Shown: positions 43,490-52,278, counted from the first letter of the stretch. The stretch: 64,000 nt of DNA from Deltaproteobacteria bacterium (GCA_029261855.1 JAJDAN010000026.1:1-64000); one strand, 5' to 3'. Notes: a model not told the origin generated them from the sequence alone. Made by a program: numbers and translations.

Positions 43490-44730
43490 GCGCCGCTCCC
43501 CAGCACGCAGCACCCCTGGACGTCCAGGCCGTCCGCAAGGACTTCCCGATCCTGTCGGACAGCTTCCACGGCAAGCCGCTCGTCTACTTCGACACGGCGG
43601 CCAGCTCCCAGAAGCCCCAGGTGGTAATCGACGCACTCGTCGATTTCTATAGTCACGGCTACGCGAACATCCACCGCGGCCTGTACGCGCTGTCGGTGGG
43701 CGCGACCCGCAGCTTCGAAGAGGCACGCGACAAGGTCCGCGGCTTCCTCAACGCTGCCGACGAGCGCGAGATCGTGTTCGTACGCAACGCCACCGAGGCC
43801 ATCAACCTCGTCGCCATGAGCTGGGGGCGTCAGGAAGTGGGCGCCGGCGACGAGATCGTCATCTCGGCCATGGAGCATCACGCGAACATCGTCCCCTGGC
43901 AGCAGCTGTGCGCCGAGAAGGGGGCGGTACTGCGCGTCACCCCGGTCGACGACCGCGGCGAGCTCGAGTTGGACGCCTACGAATCGCTGCTGAGCGACCG
44001 CACCAAGCTCGTGGCCATCACCCATGTCTCGAACGCACTCGGCACCATCAACCCCGCCAAACAGCTCGTCGAGAGCGCCCACGCGAAGGGCATCCCGGTG
44101 CTGCTCGACGGCGCCCAGGCCGTGCCGCACATGAGCGTCGACGTCCGCGACCTCGATTGCGACTTCTATGTCTTCTCGGGCCACAAGCTGTTCGCGCCCA
44201 GCGGGATCGGAGCGCTCTACGGCAAGCTCGGCGTGCTCGAAACCATGCCGCCCTTCATGACCGGCGGTGAGATGATCGAGAGCGTCACCTTCGAGAAGAC
44301 GACCTTCAAGGCGCCGCCCGGCCGCTTCGAAGCCGGCACGCCGGACATCGCCGGCGCCATCGGGCTGGGTGTTGCCATCGACTACCTCCAGGAGCTGGGG
44401 ATGGACGCCATCGCCGCCTGGGAGCACGAGCTGCTCGCCTACGCGACGGCGCGCTTCGAAGAGATCCCTGGCCTGCGCATCATCGGAACCGCGCGTGAGA
44501 AGGCGGGGGTCCTGTCCTTCGTGCTCGACTGCGCCCATCCCCATGATGTGGCGACCATCCTCGACCAGGAAGGCGTCGCGGTGCGCGCCGGTCACCACTG
44601 CGCCCAGCCGATCATGGACCGCTTCGACGTGCCCGCGACGACCCGTGCGTCCCTGTCCCTCTACAACACCCGCGAGGAGGTCGACGTGCTGGTCGCCGCC
44701 ATCGGCAAGGTGACGGAGCTGTTCGGCTGA
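43486..44730 (+). CDS. sufS: Cysteine desulfurase SufS
   Basis: A 414-residue class II cysteine desulfurase. PLP lysine Lys234 in SGHKLFAPSGIG, substrate pocket histidine in SAMEHHANIVPWQ, and the persulfide cysteine Cys372 in RAGHHCAQPIMDRF with the short group II loop. It releases sulfur from cysteine for the SUF system. Start GTG at 43486 overlaps the sufD stop. SufU, 26 bases downstream, is its likely sulfur acceptor. Confidence 0.95.
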   Translation: MSAAPQHAAPLDVQAVRKDFPILSDSFHGKPLVYFDTAASSQKPQVVIDALVDFYSHGYANIHRGLYALSVGATRSFEEARDKVRGFLNAADEREIVFVRNATEAINLVAMSWGRQEVGAGDEIVISAMEHHANIVPWQQLCAEKGAVLRVTPVDDRGELELDAYESLLSDRTKLVAITHVSNALGTINPAKQLVESAHAKGIPVLLDGAQAVPHMSVDVRDLDCDFYVFSGHKLFAPSGIGALYGKLGVLETMPPFMTGGEMIESVTFEKTTFKAPPGRFEAGTPDIAGAIGLGVAIDYLQELGMDAIAAWEHELLAYATARFEEIPGLRIIGTAREKAGVLSFVLDCAHPHDVATILDQEGVAVRAGHHCAQPIMDRFDVPATTRASLSLYNTREEVDVLVAAIGKVTELFG

Positions 44731-44755
44731 TGGACTGCCTCTTGATGGATGATTC

Positions 44756-45214
44756 ATGGACGATCTGAGAGAGCTCTACCAGGCGACGATCCTGGACCAC
44801 AACCGCGATCCGCGGAACTTCGGCGCGCTCGAGACGGCGAACCGCAGCGCCCGCGGCGACAACCCCGTGTGCGGCGACAAGCTCGTCGTGTACCTCGAGA
44901 TCGACGACGACGATCGGGTGACCGACGTCCGCTTCGACGGAAAGGGCTGTGCGATCTCCACCGCGTCCGCGTCGTTGATGACCGAGTTCGTGAAGGGACG
45001 CAAGCGCCAAGAGATCGACGAGACCTTCGAGCAGTTCCACGAGCTGGTCACCGGGAACCCAGGCGAGAAGGTCGACGGCGAAGGCCTCGGCAAGCTCGCG
45101 GTCTTCTCGGGCGTCCGCGAATACCCGGTGCGGGTCAAGTGCGCGACGTTGTGCTGGCATACCCTGCGCTCCGCCATGAGCGGCGGCGACGAAGTTGTGA
45201 GGACCGAATCATGA
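44756..45214 (+). CDS. sufU: SufU-type sulfur transfer/scaffold protein
   Basis: A 152-residue IscU-like protein. Conserved cysteines: NPVCGDKLVVYLE, GKGCAISTASASLMTEF and VKCATLCWHTLR, with the zinc/sulfur-accepting pattern of SufU. Starts MDDLRELYQATILDHNRDPRNFG. It takes sulfur from SufS in systems without SufE, which fits this operon, since no sufE is present. Ends in an ATGA overlap with sufT. Confidence 0.94.
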   Translation: MDDLRELYQATILDHNRDPRNFGALETANRSARGDNPVCGDKLVVYLEIDDDDRVTDVRFDGKGCAISTASASLMTEFVKGRKRQEIDETFEQFHELVTGNPGEKVDGEGLGKLAVFSGVREYPVRVKCATLCWHTLRSAMSGGDEVVRTES

Positions 45215-45579
45215 GCGAATCCGAAACGACCGCAACCGAGAAGGACGAAAGCGCGCCGGCTGCGGCGAGCGGTCCCAGAGTCATCACGAAGGACGACGTG
45301 ATCGCCGTCCTCAAGACCTGCTACGACCCCGAGATCCCCGTCGACATCTACGAGCTGGGCCTCATCTACGAAGTCGACGTGCGCGAGGGCAACCAGGCGT
45401 TCATCAAGATGACCCTCACCTCGCCCATGTGCCCGGTGGCCGAGATCCTGCCCGTCGAGGTCCAGGAAAAGGTGCGCGGCATGCCCGGCATCAGCGACTG
45501 CGAGCTCGACCTGGTGTGGGACCCGCCGTGGGGCATGGAGATGATGTCCGAAGCCGCGAAGCTGGAGCTCAACTTCTGA
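45211..45579 (+). CDS. sufT: SufT/MIP18-family Fe-S maturation factor
   Basis: A 122-residue DUF59 protein. Core: VLKTCYDPEIPVDIYELGLIYEVDV, then KMTLTSPMCPVAEILPVEVQEKV and ELVWDPPW-like LVWDPPWGMEMMSEAAKLELNF. The N-terminal 30 residues are low-complexity (Glu/Ala/Ser-rich). SufT aids maturation of Fe-S proteins when demand is high. Start overlaps the sufU stop by ATGA. The MFS gene begins at or near its stop. Confidence 0.93.
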   Translation: MSESETTATEKDESAPAAASGPRVITKDDVIAVLKTCYDPEIPVDIYELGLIYEVDVREGNQAFIKMTLTSPMCPVAEILPVEVQEKVRGMPGISDCELDLVWDPPWGMEMMSEAAKLELNF

Positions 45580-46811
45580 CGCGGGAGCCCCTGGACGCCG
45601 GCCCCGCTCCGGCGTCCGCACCGATCGCGATTCTGCCCTTCGGCGCACTGGGCTTCTGGCTCTTCGGCTCCTTCCTCGTGCTCGTCGGCGCCAGCCAGGA
45701 CGAGATACGCGCCGCCCTGCATCTCGACCTGACGCGCGCGGGGCTGCTGGTTTCCGCCGTCATGAGCGGAATCGGCGTCGGCGTCTTCGGCGGCGGCCCC
45801 CTGGTGGACCGGGTCCCGCGCCGCCCCCTCTTCGCCGCGGCGGCCGGGCTCACGGGTGCGGCGCTGATCGCAGTCGCACCGGGTCAGGGCTACTGGACCG
45901 TCTTCGGGCTGCTCTTCCTGGCGGGCGGTGGCGGCGGGCTCTACGAGACGATCCTCAACGCCGCCGCCATCGAGCACTACGGACAGCGATCGGTCCGGAT
46001 GGTCGCGATCCTGCACTCGTTCTCGTCCGTGGGCGCGATGCTGACCCCGTTCGGCATCGCCGCGCTGGTTTCGTGGACGGATGCGAACGACTGGACCCTG
46101 GCCTTCCGGATCACCGGCGGCGCGCACCTGCTGCTGGCCGCCGCCGCCTTCGCGGCGGCACTCGGAAGCCCGACCCGAGCGCACGGCACCGGTCCGTCCC
46201 GTCCGGGTGCACGCGTCCTCTCCGTGCCGCTGATCTTCCTGTGCGTCGCAACCTTCGCCTATGTCGGCGTCGAATCCGCCGTGACGGGTCTCGCCATCCC
46301 CTACGCCGAAGGCGCGCTCTCGTTGCCCCCGGACCGCGGGCGCAGCGCCATCAGTCTCTTCTGGCTCGGCGCACTCGCGGGTCGTCTCGCCTTTGCGCTG
46401 CGTTCCGGCCAAATCGACGACGCTCGCGCGGCCAGCTGGATGGGCGGCGTGGCGGCGGCAGCCTTCGCCCTGGGCGTCGGCTTCGGTTGGGGGGCCATCG
46501 AGCTGCTGTTCGCCGGGATCGGGTTCGCGCTGGGCGGCGTCTTCCCGTTGCTCGTCGCGCTGGCCGGTCGCCGGACCCCGCAGGCTCCGGCGACGGGCAT
46601 CGCCGTCGTCGCGGGCCTCGGGTCGGCCGGCGGCTTCGTGACGCCCTGGGTGACCGGATCCATCGGCGACGCCACGAGCATCGCCTTCGCGATGGGGACG
46701 CTGGCCATCTGGTGCGTGCTGATCGCCCTCGCCGCGGCACTCGCGGAGTGGACGCGCGACGATCTTCGCGGAGGGGAGTTCCCGCCACCCACCGGCGACG
46801 TCAGACCGTGA
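45576..46811 (+). CDS. MFS-family transporter
   Basis: About 410 residues with twelve membrane helices. Typical MFS features: GVGVFGGGPLVDRVPRRPLFAAAAG after helix 2, GLLFLAGGGGGLYETILNAAAIEHYGQRSVRMVAILHSFSSVGAMLTP, and the second half beginning VLSVPLIFLCVATFAYVGVES. Substrate unknown; some relatives move sugars. The start is uncertain: no ATG, GTG or TTG lies just before the first helix, so CTG at 45576 (overlapping the sufT stop) or CTG at 45591 are the candidates. Its stop overlaps the convergent hydrolase gene by 11 bases. Confidence 0.75.
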   Translation: MTREPLDAGPAPASAPIAILPFGALGFWLFGSFLVLVGASQDEIRAALHLDLTRAGLLVSAVMSGIGVGVFGGGPLVDRVPRRPLFAAAAGLTGAALIAVAPGQGYWTVFGLLFLAGGGGGLYETILNAAAIEHYGQRSVRMVAILHSFSSVGAMLTPFGIAALVSWTDANDWTLAFRITGGAHLLLAAAAFAAALGSPTRAHGTGPSRPGARVLSVPLIFLCVATFAYVGVESAVTGLAIPYAEGALSLPPDRGRSAISLFWLGALAGRLAFALRSGQIDDARAASWMGGVAAAAFALGVGFGWGAIELLFAGIGFALGGVFPLLVALAGRRTPQAPATGIAVVAGLGSAGGFVTPWVTGSIGDATSIAFAMGTLAIWCVLIALAAALAEWTRDDLRGGEFPPPTGDVRP

Positions 46812-48399
46812 TGGGCAGCACTGCTGCGAAGACCCAGCCCAGCCAGGCGGCTTCGACGAGCGCGGGCACCGCGTGGTTGCGCGAAGCCGCGTAGATCGCC
46901 GTCGAGAGGACTTCGAAGAGTACGAACAACAGCACCAGGACCGGCAGCATCAGCATCACCACCCCGGACAACACACCGGCCTGTACCGCGACCACGAGAA
47001 CCACCAATACCAGGACGCGTCCCAGCGAAGACGCGATCGTCGCGGAAAGCGTCCCACCCCGACGCAACAGGTCGTGGAAGACGAGCTGGAAGGGCAGCAA
47101 CAAGACGGTCACGCCCACCGCGACGGCGGCTCTCTCTGGCGTCAGCCCGAGACCGTGGAGGACGATCGCGAGCGGCGTCAACAAGAGGCCCACGGCGACG
47201 AGCCCCGCTCCCGCGGCTACGAGCGAGTCGCCGAGTCCCGCTCGCAACGCCGAACCCGGGGCGCGCTCGTCGAGAACCCGCAACACCAGCAGCCCGACTC
47301 CCGCGGCGAAGAGATGCACCACGACCGTGTTCGCGACCACCAGCGGCACGATCCGTTCGACACCGCCCACGGCGACGAGCGGCAGCGTCACGAACAGGGC
47401 GAAACCGAGCAGCGCGAACCGTCGCGCGGCACCGGACCGGGGTCGCTCGGCAAGTCGTGGCGCGAGTCGTCCGACGACCGCACCGAGCCCCGGCAGCAGC
47501 GCGAGGAACGCGAGCATGCCGACCCCTGCCGCGCGCAGCCGGGGGTCGGCACGCAGGAAGAAGGTGCCGCGCTCGACCCCGTAGCTCTGGTCGAGCCAGT
47601 CGATGATCTGGCGCGCCGCGTAGCTCGAGCTGAGAATCGTGATGTGATCGGCCTTCGCCACCTCGACGTGACTCACCGCGGTGCTGTTCGCGAAGTCGCC
47701 GTAGACGGCACCAGGCGTCGCCGCGTCCACCGCCGCGAGCTGTGCCACCAGGCTCGAGGACCGCTCGCGAATTCGCGGGGGATCACCGCTCGCATAGATG
47801 AAGAGCGCGTTCGCCGGCCGCTGGGGACCGTCCGCGCGCCATCCCCCGGAGATCATCACCGTTGCGTCGAGGGCGGGGTCGAAGCCCGCGTACTCGAGTG
47901 CGGCCCCCGCGCCCATGGAGTGGCCCATCACGGAAATGCGCCCGCCGTCCACGTCCGGCAAGGTGCGGAGAAAGTCGACGGCTGCGCGGAGATCGGCAAA
48001 GAGCGATTCGTCGCGGCTGCCTCTTCGTCCGAAGGGGGTGCGGTTCTCGCCGTGACCGCGGAAGTCGAGGGTCAGCACCGCGTAGCCGGCCTGGGTGAGC
48101 GCGCGAGCGAGGCCGCTCATCCCCATGCGGTCCGACGCGAACCCGTGCGCCAGCACCACCGCCGGCGGCCGTTCGGCATCCGCGGGGCGATCGGCGCCTG
48201 CCGTCCAGGGCAGGAAGAGCGTCGCCGGGACGCCGCCATCCAGCTGCAGCTCCATCCGCTCGGGGCCAGAGGCTTCGCGGCGCGCCAACCACAGGACACT
48301 CACGAGCAAGGTCGCCAGGGCGACGAGCGAGACGGCCGTTCGGATTCGAGTCACGACGTGATTGCAGCGGGACCGGCCCTGGAAGTCAATGAAGTCCAT
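46801..48399 (-). CDS. Alpha/beta hydrolase with C-terminal membrane domain
   Basis: A 532-residue protein. One membrane helix (about 20-40) leads into an alpha/beta hydrolase domain (about 50-290): oxyanion region VLAHGFASDRMGM, LDFRGHGENRTP, nucleophile Ser161 in GHSMGAGAALEYA, and a late histidine in VEVAKADHITIL. From about 300 to the end come seven or so further helices, with two charged loops. The union of a serine hydrolase with a polytopic membrane domain is unusual. It may cleave an ester of a lipid or lipoprotein at the membrane; function otherwise open. Start at 48399 not certain. Confidence 0.8.
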   Translation of the reverse strand: MDFIDFQGRSRCNHVVTRIRTAVSLVALATLLVSVLWLARREASGPERMELQLDGGVPATLFLPWTAGADRPADAERPPAVVLAHGFASDRMGMSGLARALTQAGYAVLTLDFRGHGENRTPFGRRGSRDESLFADLRAAVDFLRTLPDVDGGRISVMGHSMGAGAALEYAGFDPALDATVMISGGWRADGPQRPANALFIYASGDPPRIRERSSSLVAQLAAVDAATPGAVYGDFANSTAVSHVEVAKADHITILSSSYAARQIIDWLDQSYGVERGTFFLRADPRLRAAGVGMLAFLALLPGLGAVVGRLAPRLAERPRSGAARRFALLGFALFVTLPLVAVGGVERIVPLVVANTVVVHLFAAGVGLLVLRVLDERAPGSALRAGLGDSLVAAGAGLVAVGLLLTPLAIVLHGLGLTPERAAVAVGVTVLLLPFQLVFHDLLRRGGTLSATIASSLGRVLVLVVLVVAVQAGVLSGVVMLMLPVLVLLFVLFEVLSTAIYAASRNHAVPALVEAAWLGWVFAAVLPITV

Positions 48400-48409
48400 C
48401 GGGTACTGC

Positions 48410-48415
48410 TACCCT
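48410..48415 (+). promoter_or_regulatory. Leaderless-type -10 element (TACCCT) for the NAD(P)-binding protein gene
   Basis: TACCCT, then 7 bases (GCGGCGC) and ATG at 48423. The opposing hydrolase gene starts 24 bases away, so the region is very compact. Confidence 0.45.
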
Positions 48416-48422
48416 GCGGCGC

Positions 48423-49346
48423 ATGTCGAGTCCCGCTTCCGGCGCCGCCGGTCCCCTGCTGGTGACCGGCGCCAACGGCCACCTCGGCCGTGCGCTGATC
48501 GCGCAGGCCCCCTCAGACGACGACATCCGCGCGTTGGTGCGGTCCGAGCGTGCCGCGGATCAGGTCAGGGCAGTCCGTGAAGTCGACGTCCGCATCGTGG
48601 ACTACACGAGCCGGGAAGCGCTTTCCGAAGCCGCCCGCGGCTGCCGCGCCGCCGTTCACTTCGTCGGCATCATCAAGGAAGGCGGAGGCGCGAGCTACGA
48701 GGATGCACACGAGCGCACCTGCGACGCGCTGTCGGCTGCCGCCGAGGACGCCGGCCTCGAGCGAATCGTCTATCTCAGCATTCTCGGGTCCCGGCCCGAC
48801 GCAGGGAACGCCTGCCTGGCATCGAAGGGCCGGGCGGAGAAGATCCTGCTCGAGGGCGCGGTGCCGGCCTGCGTGCTGCGGGTGCCGATGGTTCTGGGAC
48901 CAGGTGACTTCGCATCCTTCTCCCTGCGCAAGCAGGCCACGAGCGGATTCGTCGCGCTGCCCGGTGGCGGCCGCACCCTGCAACAGCCCATCGATGCGGA
49001 CGATGTGCTGCGCGCCGTCATCGCCGCACTGTCCTGCGAGACACCCATCGCGGCCGCGCTCGACCTCGGCGGACCCGAATGCCTGCCACACCATGCACTC
49101 GTGACGCGGGCCGCCACGCTTTACGGCCGCCGACCGAGGGTCATCCCCATCCCGCTGGGTCTGGTCCGCGCCGGCATTGGCCTGCTCGAACGACTCAGCG
49201 CGAGCCCACCCATGACTCTCGCCATGTTCGACGTCCTCCAGCACGACGACCGGGTCGACGTCTCAGCCGCCTGCAAACAGCTCGATCTCGAGCTCACTCC
49301 CCTCGACGAGACCCTGCGTCGCTGCGTGGGGCCGGAGACAGCATGA
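48423..49346 (+). CDS. NAD(P)-binding protein of the atypical SDR (NmrA/NDUFA9-like) group
   Basis: A 307-residue extended/atypical SDR. The Rossmann motif is LLVTGANGHLGRALI; AVHFVGIIKEGGGASYEDAHERTCDAL and ERIVYLSILGSRPD follow, then ASKGRAEKILLEGAVPACVLRVPMVLGPGD. Similar proteins are annotated as NAD-dependent epimerases or complex I NDUFA9-like. No catalytic YxxxK is clear: ASKGRAE keeps the lysine only. It may bind NADPH as a sensor or assembly factor. The next gene starts in its stop (ATGA). Confidence 0.82.
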   Translation: MSSPASGAAGPLLVTGANGHLGRALIAQAPSDDDIRALVRSERAADQVRAVREVDVRIVDYTSREALSEAARGCRAAVHFVGIIKEGGGASYEDAHERTCDALSAAAEDAGLERIVYLSILGSRPDAGNACLASKGRAEKILLEGAVPACVLRVPMVLGPGDFASFSLRKQATSGFVALPGGGRTLQQPIDADDVLRAVIAALSCETPIAAALDLGGPECLPHHALVTRAATLYGRRPRVIPIPLGLVRAGIGLLERLSASPPMTLAMFDVLQHDDRVDVSAACKQLDLELTPLDETLRRCVGPETA

Positions 49347-50365
49347 CCGCATCCGAATCCCTGCCCGGCGACGCGGCCCCGCAGCCCCCGTCGCGACCGA
49401 AGACCCCGCTCTGGCAGAAGCTGATGCCGTGGGCGATCACGATCGCCTGCTTCGCGTACCTGTACGTGAAGATCAGCGGCGCAGCTGCCCGCGAAGGCAT
49501 GGGCGTCGCCCCCTACCTGGTCGGCGTCTTCAGTGGAGTCAGCTGGGGCGAGTGGCTGCTGCTGATGATCCCGTACTCGCTGCTCTTCTTCCTGATCGAC
49601 ACCACCGTTGTGTGGGCGGTGGTCAACTGGTTCAACGCCCGGCTCCGCTACTTCGACATCCTGCCCATCCGAGGCAGCAGCTACATCCTGTCGATCCTCA
49701 ACGAGCAGGTCGGCAAGGGCGCCATGGCCCTGTATCTCAACCGTCGCTACGACGTGCCGGGCTGGCAGGTGGGCTCGAGCATGCTCTTCATCATGTTCTG
49801 CGAGTTCTACTACCTGCTGTTCTGGGCCTCGATCGGCTACGCGACGCAGGGGGACGCGCTTCCCGAACAGTTCCGGTTGATCCCCATGATCGGCGGCGCC
49901 GCGCTCGTCTTCCTCTTCTTCTTCCTGCTCTTCTTCAGCGGACGCTTCTCGTTCGGAGAAGGGCTGCGTCAACGGGACATCCTGAAGGCCTTCCGCGAGG
50001 CCAAGCCGTGGCACTATCTGGCGGTGATCGGGCTGCGATCGCCGGCGCTGCTCTCGGCGGTGGTCGTCTATACCCTTGCCTTGCGACTCTTCGGCGTAGA
50101 GGTCGGCTTCGGCGCGATGCTGGGCTACCTGCCGGTGATCTTCTTCGGAGCGGCGACCCCCGGACCCATGCGAACGGTGGCGATCTCGCTGTGGGTCTTC
50201 CTGTTCCCCGGGCACGAGGGCCAGATGGCGGCGTTCGGCTTCGTCCAGCACAACTTCTTCATCTTCTTCAACGCCGCCATCGGACTGATCTTCTTGCGAC
50301 GGGCGAACCGCGAGCTCTTCGATGCCGAGGCGAGTCGCGCGGCGGCGGTCAGCGACGCGAACTGA
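49343..50365 (+). CDS. Flippase-like (lysylphosphatidylglycerol synthase TM-type) membrane protein
   Basis: A 340-residue protein with a short hydrophilic N-terminus (to about 25) and about eight helices: LMPWAITIACFAYLYVKI, GEWLLLMIPYSLLFFLIDTT, LSILNEQVGKGAMALYLNRRYD, LFIMFCEFYYLLFWASIGY, LVFLFFFLLFFSG, and others. The SYILSILNEQVGKGAMALYLNRR stretch resembles the UPF0104/LPG synthase transmembrane-domain family (flippase-like). It could move a lipid or lipid-linked precursor; this is inference. Ends 17 bases inside the convergent phosphatidyltransferase gene. Confidence 0.78.
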   Translation: MTASESLPGDAAPQPPSRPKTPLWQKLMPWAITIACFAYLYVKISGAAAREGMGVAPYLVGVFSGVSWGEWLLLMIPYSLLFFLIDTTVVWAVVNWFNARLRYFDILPIRGSSYILSILNEQVGKGAMALYLNRRYDVPGWQVGSSMLFIMFCEFYYLLFWASIGYATQGDALPEQFRLIPMIGGAALVFLFFFLLFFSGRFSFGEGLRQRDILKAFREAKPWHYLAVIGLRSPALLSAVVVYTLALRLFGVEVGFGAMLGYLPVIFFGAATPGPMRTVAISLWVFLFPGHEGQMAAFGFVQHNFFIFFNAAIGLIFLRRANRELFDAEASRAAAVSDAN

Positions 50366-50897
50366 CGAGTGCGACGAGGCGGTCGCCCATGGAGACGACC
50401 GTCGAGGCCACCAGCAGCCAGCCGATCCCCATCACCAGCCCGGCGCCGGGCCAGCCGAGCCCGAGTGCATCGCGCACCACCGGGATGCCGATCATCACGA
50501 AGTAGAAGATCCCGTTCCAGCGGCCGAGAAAGCTCGCGCGCAGGGGCTGTCCCGCGATGCTTCGCGAATCGAGCATGTACTGGGTAAACGCGAGCGCGAC
50601 CAGGAAGGGCAGCGGCGCGGGAACCGCGCCCGTGCATGCCAGCGCGCCCAGCCCGACGCTGCAGAAGAGTGCGTCCGCGCTGTGATCGAGCAGGCCGCCG
50701 AGGTTCGAGACTTCGCCACGGCTGCGCGCGAGACGGCCGTCGACCAGATCGGTCACGACCGCCCAGGTAAAGAGAGCCGCCGCGGAAAGGCGCGCGTCGC
50801 TGAGGACCGCGACGGCCAGCAGCGGCACGCACAGCACCCGCGTGAACGTGACGGCGTTGGCGAGGGTCCCGAGCCGGGGCGCTCGATCGGAGGTCAT
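50349..50897 (-). CDS. CDP-alcohol phosphatidyltransferase
   Basis: A 182-residue membrane enzyme. The catalytic signature is complete: DLVDGRLARSRGEVSNLGGLLDHSADA (D-x2-DG-x2-AR-x8-G-x3-D-x3-D). It joins an alcohol to a CDP-activated lipid head, for example in phosphatidylglycerol or inositol phosphate synthesis. The starting NAVTFTRVLCVPLLAV helix is typical. Which alcohol it uses is not visible. Starts from an SD-like AGGGAG 3 bases before ATG. Its gene is tail-to-tail with the flippase-like gene, so a shared lipid role is possible. Confidence 0.87.
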   Translation of the reverse strand: MTSDRAPRLGTLANAVTFTRVLCVPLLAVAVLSDARLSAAALFTWAVVTDLVDGRLARSRGEVSNLGGLLDHSADALFCSVGLGALACTGAVPAPLPFLVALAFTQYMLDSRSIAGQPLRASFLGRWNGIFYFVMIGIPVVRDALGLGWPGAGLVMGIGWLLVASTVVSMGDRLVALVSSRR

Positions 50898-50958
50898 GGC
50901 TCCCTACGATATCGCGACTCGTGGCTGCTATAACCTGCTCCCGCGTGCAGGAGGCAGG

Positions 50959-51375
50959 ATGAGATTCGAGAGCTGGGTACGACGACTGCGACCGGCAGCG
51001 GCCCTGGCCGTGACCATCACAGTGACCCTGGGCTGCTCGGACGATCGCGAGCCGGCGGCGGGCAGGTCCGACGCCCGCACTCCGACGCAAGCGGCGGCCC
51101 CGGCAGCGGCGCCGGAGCCGGTGGATCTCGTGGCCCAGGGACGCGGCGTGTACATGGGCAGCTGCATCGCCTGTCACAATCCCGACCCCAAGGTCGACGG
51201 TGCCCTTGGCCCGGCCGTCGCGGGAGCGTCCGAGGCGCTCATCGAGGCGCGCGTGATGCGTGCCGAGTATCCGGCGGGGTACACCCCGAAGCGCGATACG
51301 AAGCAGATGATCGCGATGCCCTTCCTCAAGGACAAGATCCCGGCGCTGGCCGCGTACCTCGCTTCGGAAGGCTGA
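50959..51375 (+). CDS. Cytochrome c lipoprotein
   Basis: A 138-residue small cytochrome c. The N-terminus has a lipoprotein signal ending in TVTLGCS (Cys26), then an Ala/Pro linker. The single heme motif is Cys69-I-A-Cys72-His73, with ARGVYMGS-like GRGVYMGSC before it. Axial Met is probably in KQMIAMPFLKDK, followed by the C-terminal IPALAAYLASEG helix. It should carry electrons at the membrane surface. Start ATG at 50959 with AGGAGG 4 bases upstream. It is convergent with the PuuD-like gene; in PuuD proteins of other bacteria a cytochrome c domain of this kind is fused to the membrane part. Confidence 0.88.
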   Translation: MRFESWVRRLRPAAALAVTITVTLGCSDDREPAAGRSDARTPTQAAAPAAAPEPVDLVAQGRGVYMGSCIACHNPDPKVDGALGPAVAGASEALIEARVMRAEYPAGYTPKRDTKQMIAMPFLKDKIPALAAYLASEG

Positions 51376-51382
51376 CACGAAA

Positions 51383-51422
51383 ACGGCCGCGGCCCCCTCG
51401 TGTGGAGAGCCGCGGCCGCCGT
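51383..51422. terminator. Bidirectional hairpin between cytochrome c and PuuD-like genes
   Basis: GGCCGCGGC (51385-51393) pairs with GCCGCGGCC (51409-51417), loop of 15 bases. It sits between two convergent stops. No T run follows on either strand. Confidence 0.6.
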
Positions 51423-51445
51423 TGGAACCGCGAAATGTGTTCTGG

Positions 51446-52147
51446 CTAGACGATGCAGCCCACCACGTAGAGCACCGCAGTCAGCGCAAGCCCGGCGTGG
51501 ATCGTCCCGGAGACGCTGGTGAGCGGCTTCTGGGTCGGCAGACCCGGGCCGATCAGCGCGTGGATCTCGACCGCGACGACGATCAGGATCATCAGCCCGT
51601 ACCAGGCGGCCAGACTCGAGCCCCCCAGGAAGGTCTGGAAGTGGCTCGCCGATCCCATGAAGAACAGCATCGGGATCGAGAACAGCGTGTTGATGCGCGA
51701 TGCAGCACCCGCGCGCGCGCCGCGAGCGGCGGCCTCGGGGATGGCCTCGCCACCACCGGCCACCTGCTCGGCCGATGCGATCACCACCTTCTGTGCGGGC
51801 CAGATGATGAACCACACGTTCGCCCACATGAAGGTGCCCATCAGGCCGCCCGTCAGGATCCGCGCGAAGTACGGATCCGTGAGCGCCGTCCCACCGTGGA
51901 GCTTGAGCAGGATGATCGTCCAGCCCGTGAGGAAGGTGAACATGGCGCCCCAGCGGAACCACCAGAGCGCGTTCGGTACGAGGCCCCGGGTCATCGCGCC
52001 CTTCGCACCACCGCCCAGCTCGCTTCCGAAGAACGGGGTCTGGACGAAGTTGAAGTACCAGAGCATGCCGATCCAGGCGACACCGGACAGGAAGTGCAAC
52101 CAGCGGATGAGGAATTCCCAGCCATAGGCTGTGGTGATGATGTCCAT
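51446..52147 (-). CDS. PuuD-like urate hydroxylase membrane domain
   Basis: A 233-residue membrane protein with six or so helices, matching the N-terminal (Urate_ox_N, DUF989) part of PuuD: GWEFLIRWLHFLSGVAWIGMLWYFNFVQTPFF, LVPNALWWFRWGAMFTFLTGWTIILLKL, GTFMWANVWFIIWPAQKVV and SIPMLFFMGSASHFQTFLG. PuuD oxidises urate and carries a C-terminal cytochrome c. That domain is missing here, and the convergent neighbour encodes a free cytochrome c lipoprotein. GGAGA lies 6 bases before the ATG. Urate oxidation is family knowledge; it is unproven for this short form. Confidence 0.78.
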   Translation of the reverse strand: MDIITTAYGWEFLIRWLHFLSGVAWIGMLWYFNFVQTPFFGSELGGGAKGAMTRGLVPNALWWFRWGAMFTFLTGWTIILLKLHGGTALTDPYFARILTGGLMGTFMWANVWFIIWPAQKVVIASAEQVAGGGEAIPEAAARGARAGAASRINTLFSIPMLFFMGSASHFQTFLGGSSLAAWYGLMILIVVAVEIHALIGPGLPTQKPLTSVSGTIHAGLALTAVLYVVGCIV

Positions 52148-52248
52148 TGACAGTCTCCTTGGTTCTGGCCGCGAGAGGGCACCAGCGGGGGCCTATTCTA
52201 TCCCCATTTTCCGTTGCTTGTCGGGAATTCTGGGCGGGAGTTGCGGAT

Positions 52249-52273
52249 GCGCTTTCCCGCTAGCGGGAAGCGC
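52249..52273 (-). terminator. Hairpin just downstream of proS
   Basis: GCGCTTTCCCGC (52249-52260) pairs with GCGGGAAGCGC (52263-52273) with one bulged T and a two-base turn. It lies 6 bases past the proS stop. No T run, so termination is inferred. Confidence 0.5.
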
Positions 52274-52278
52274 TGCGG

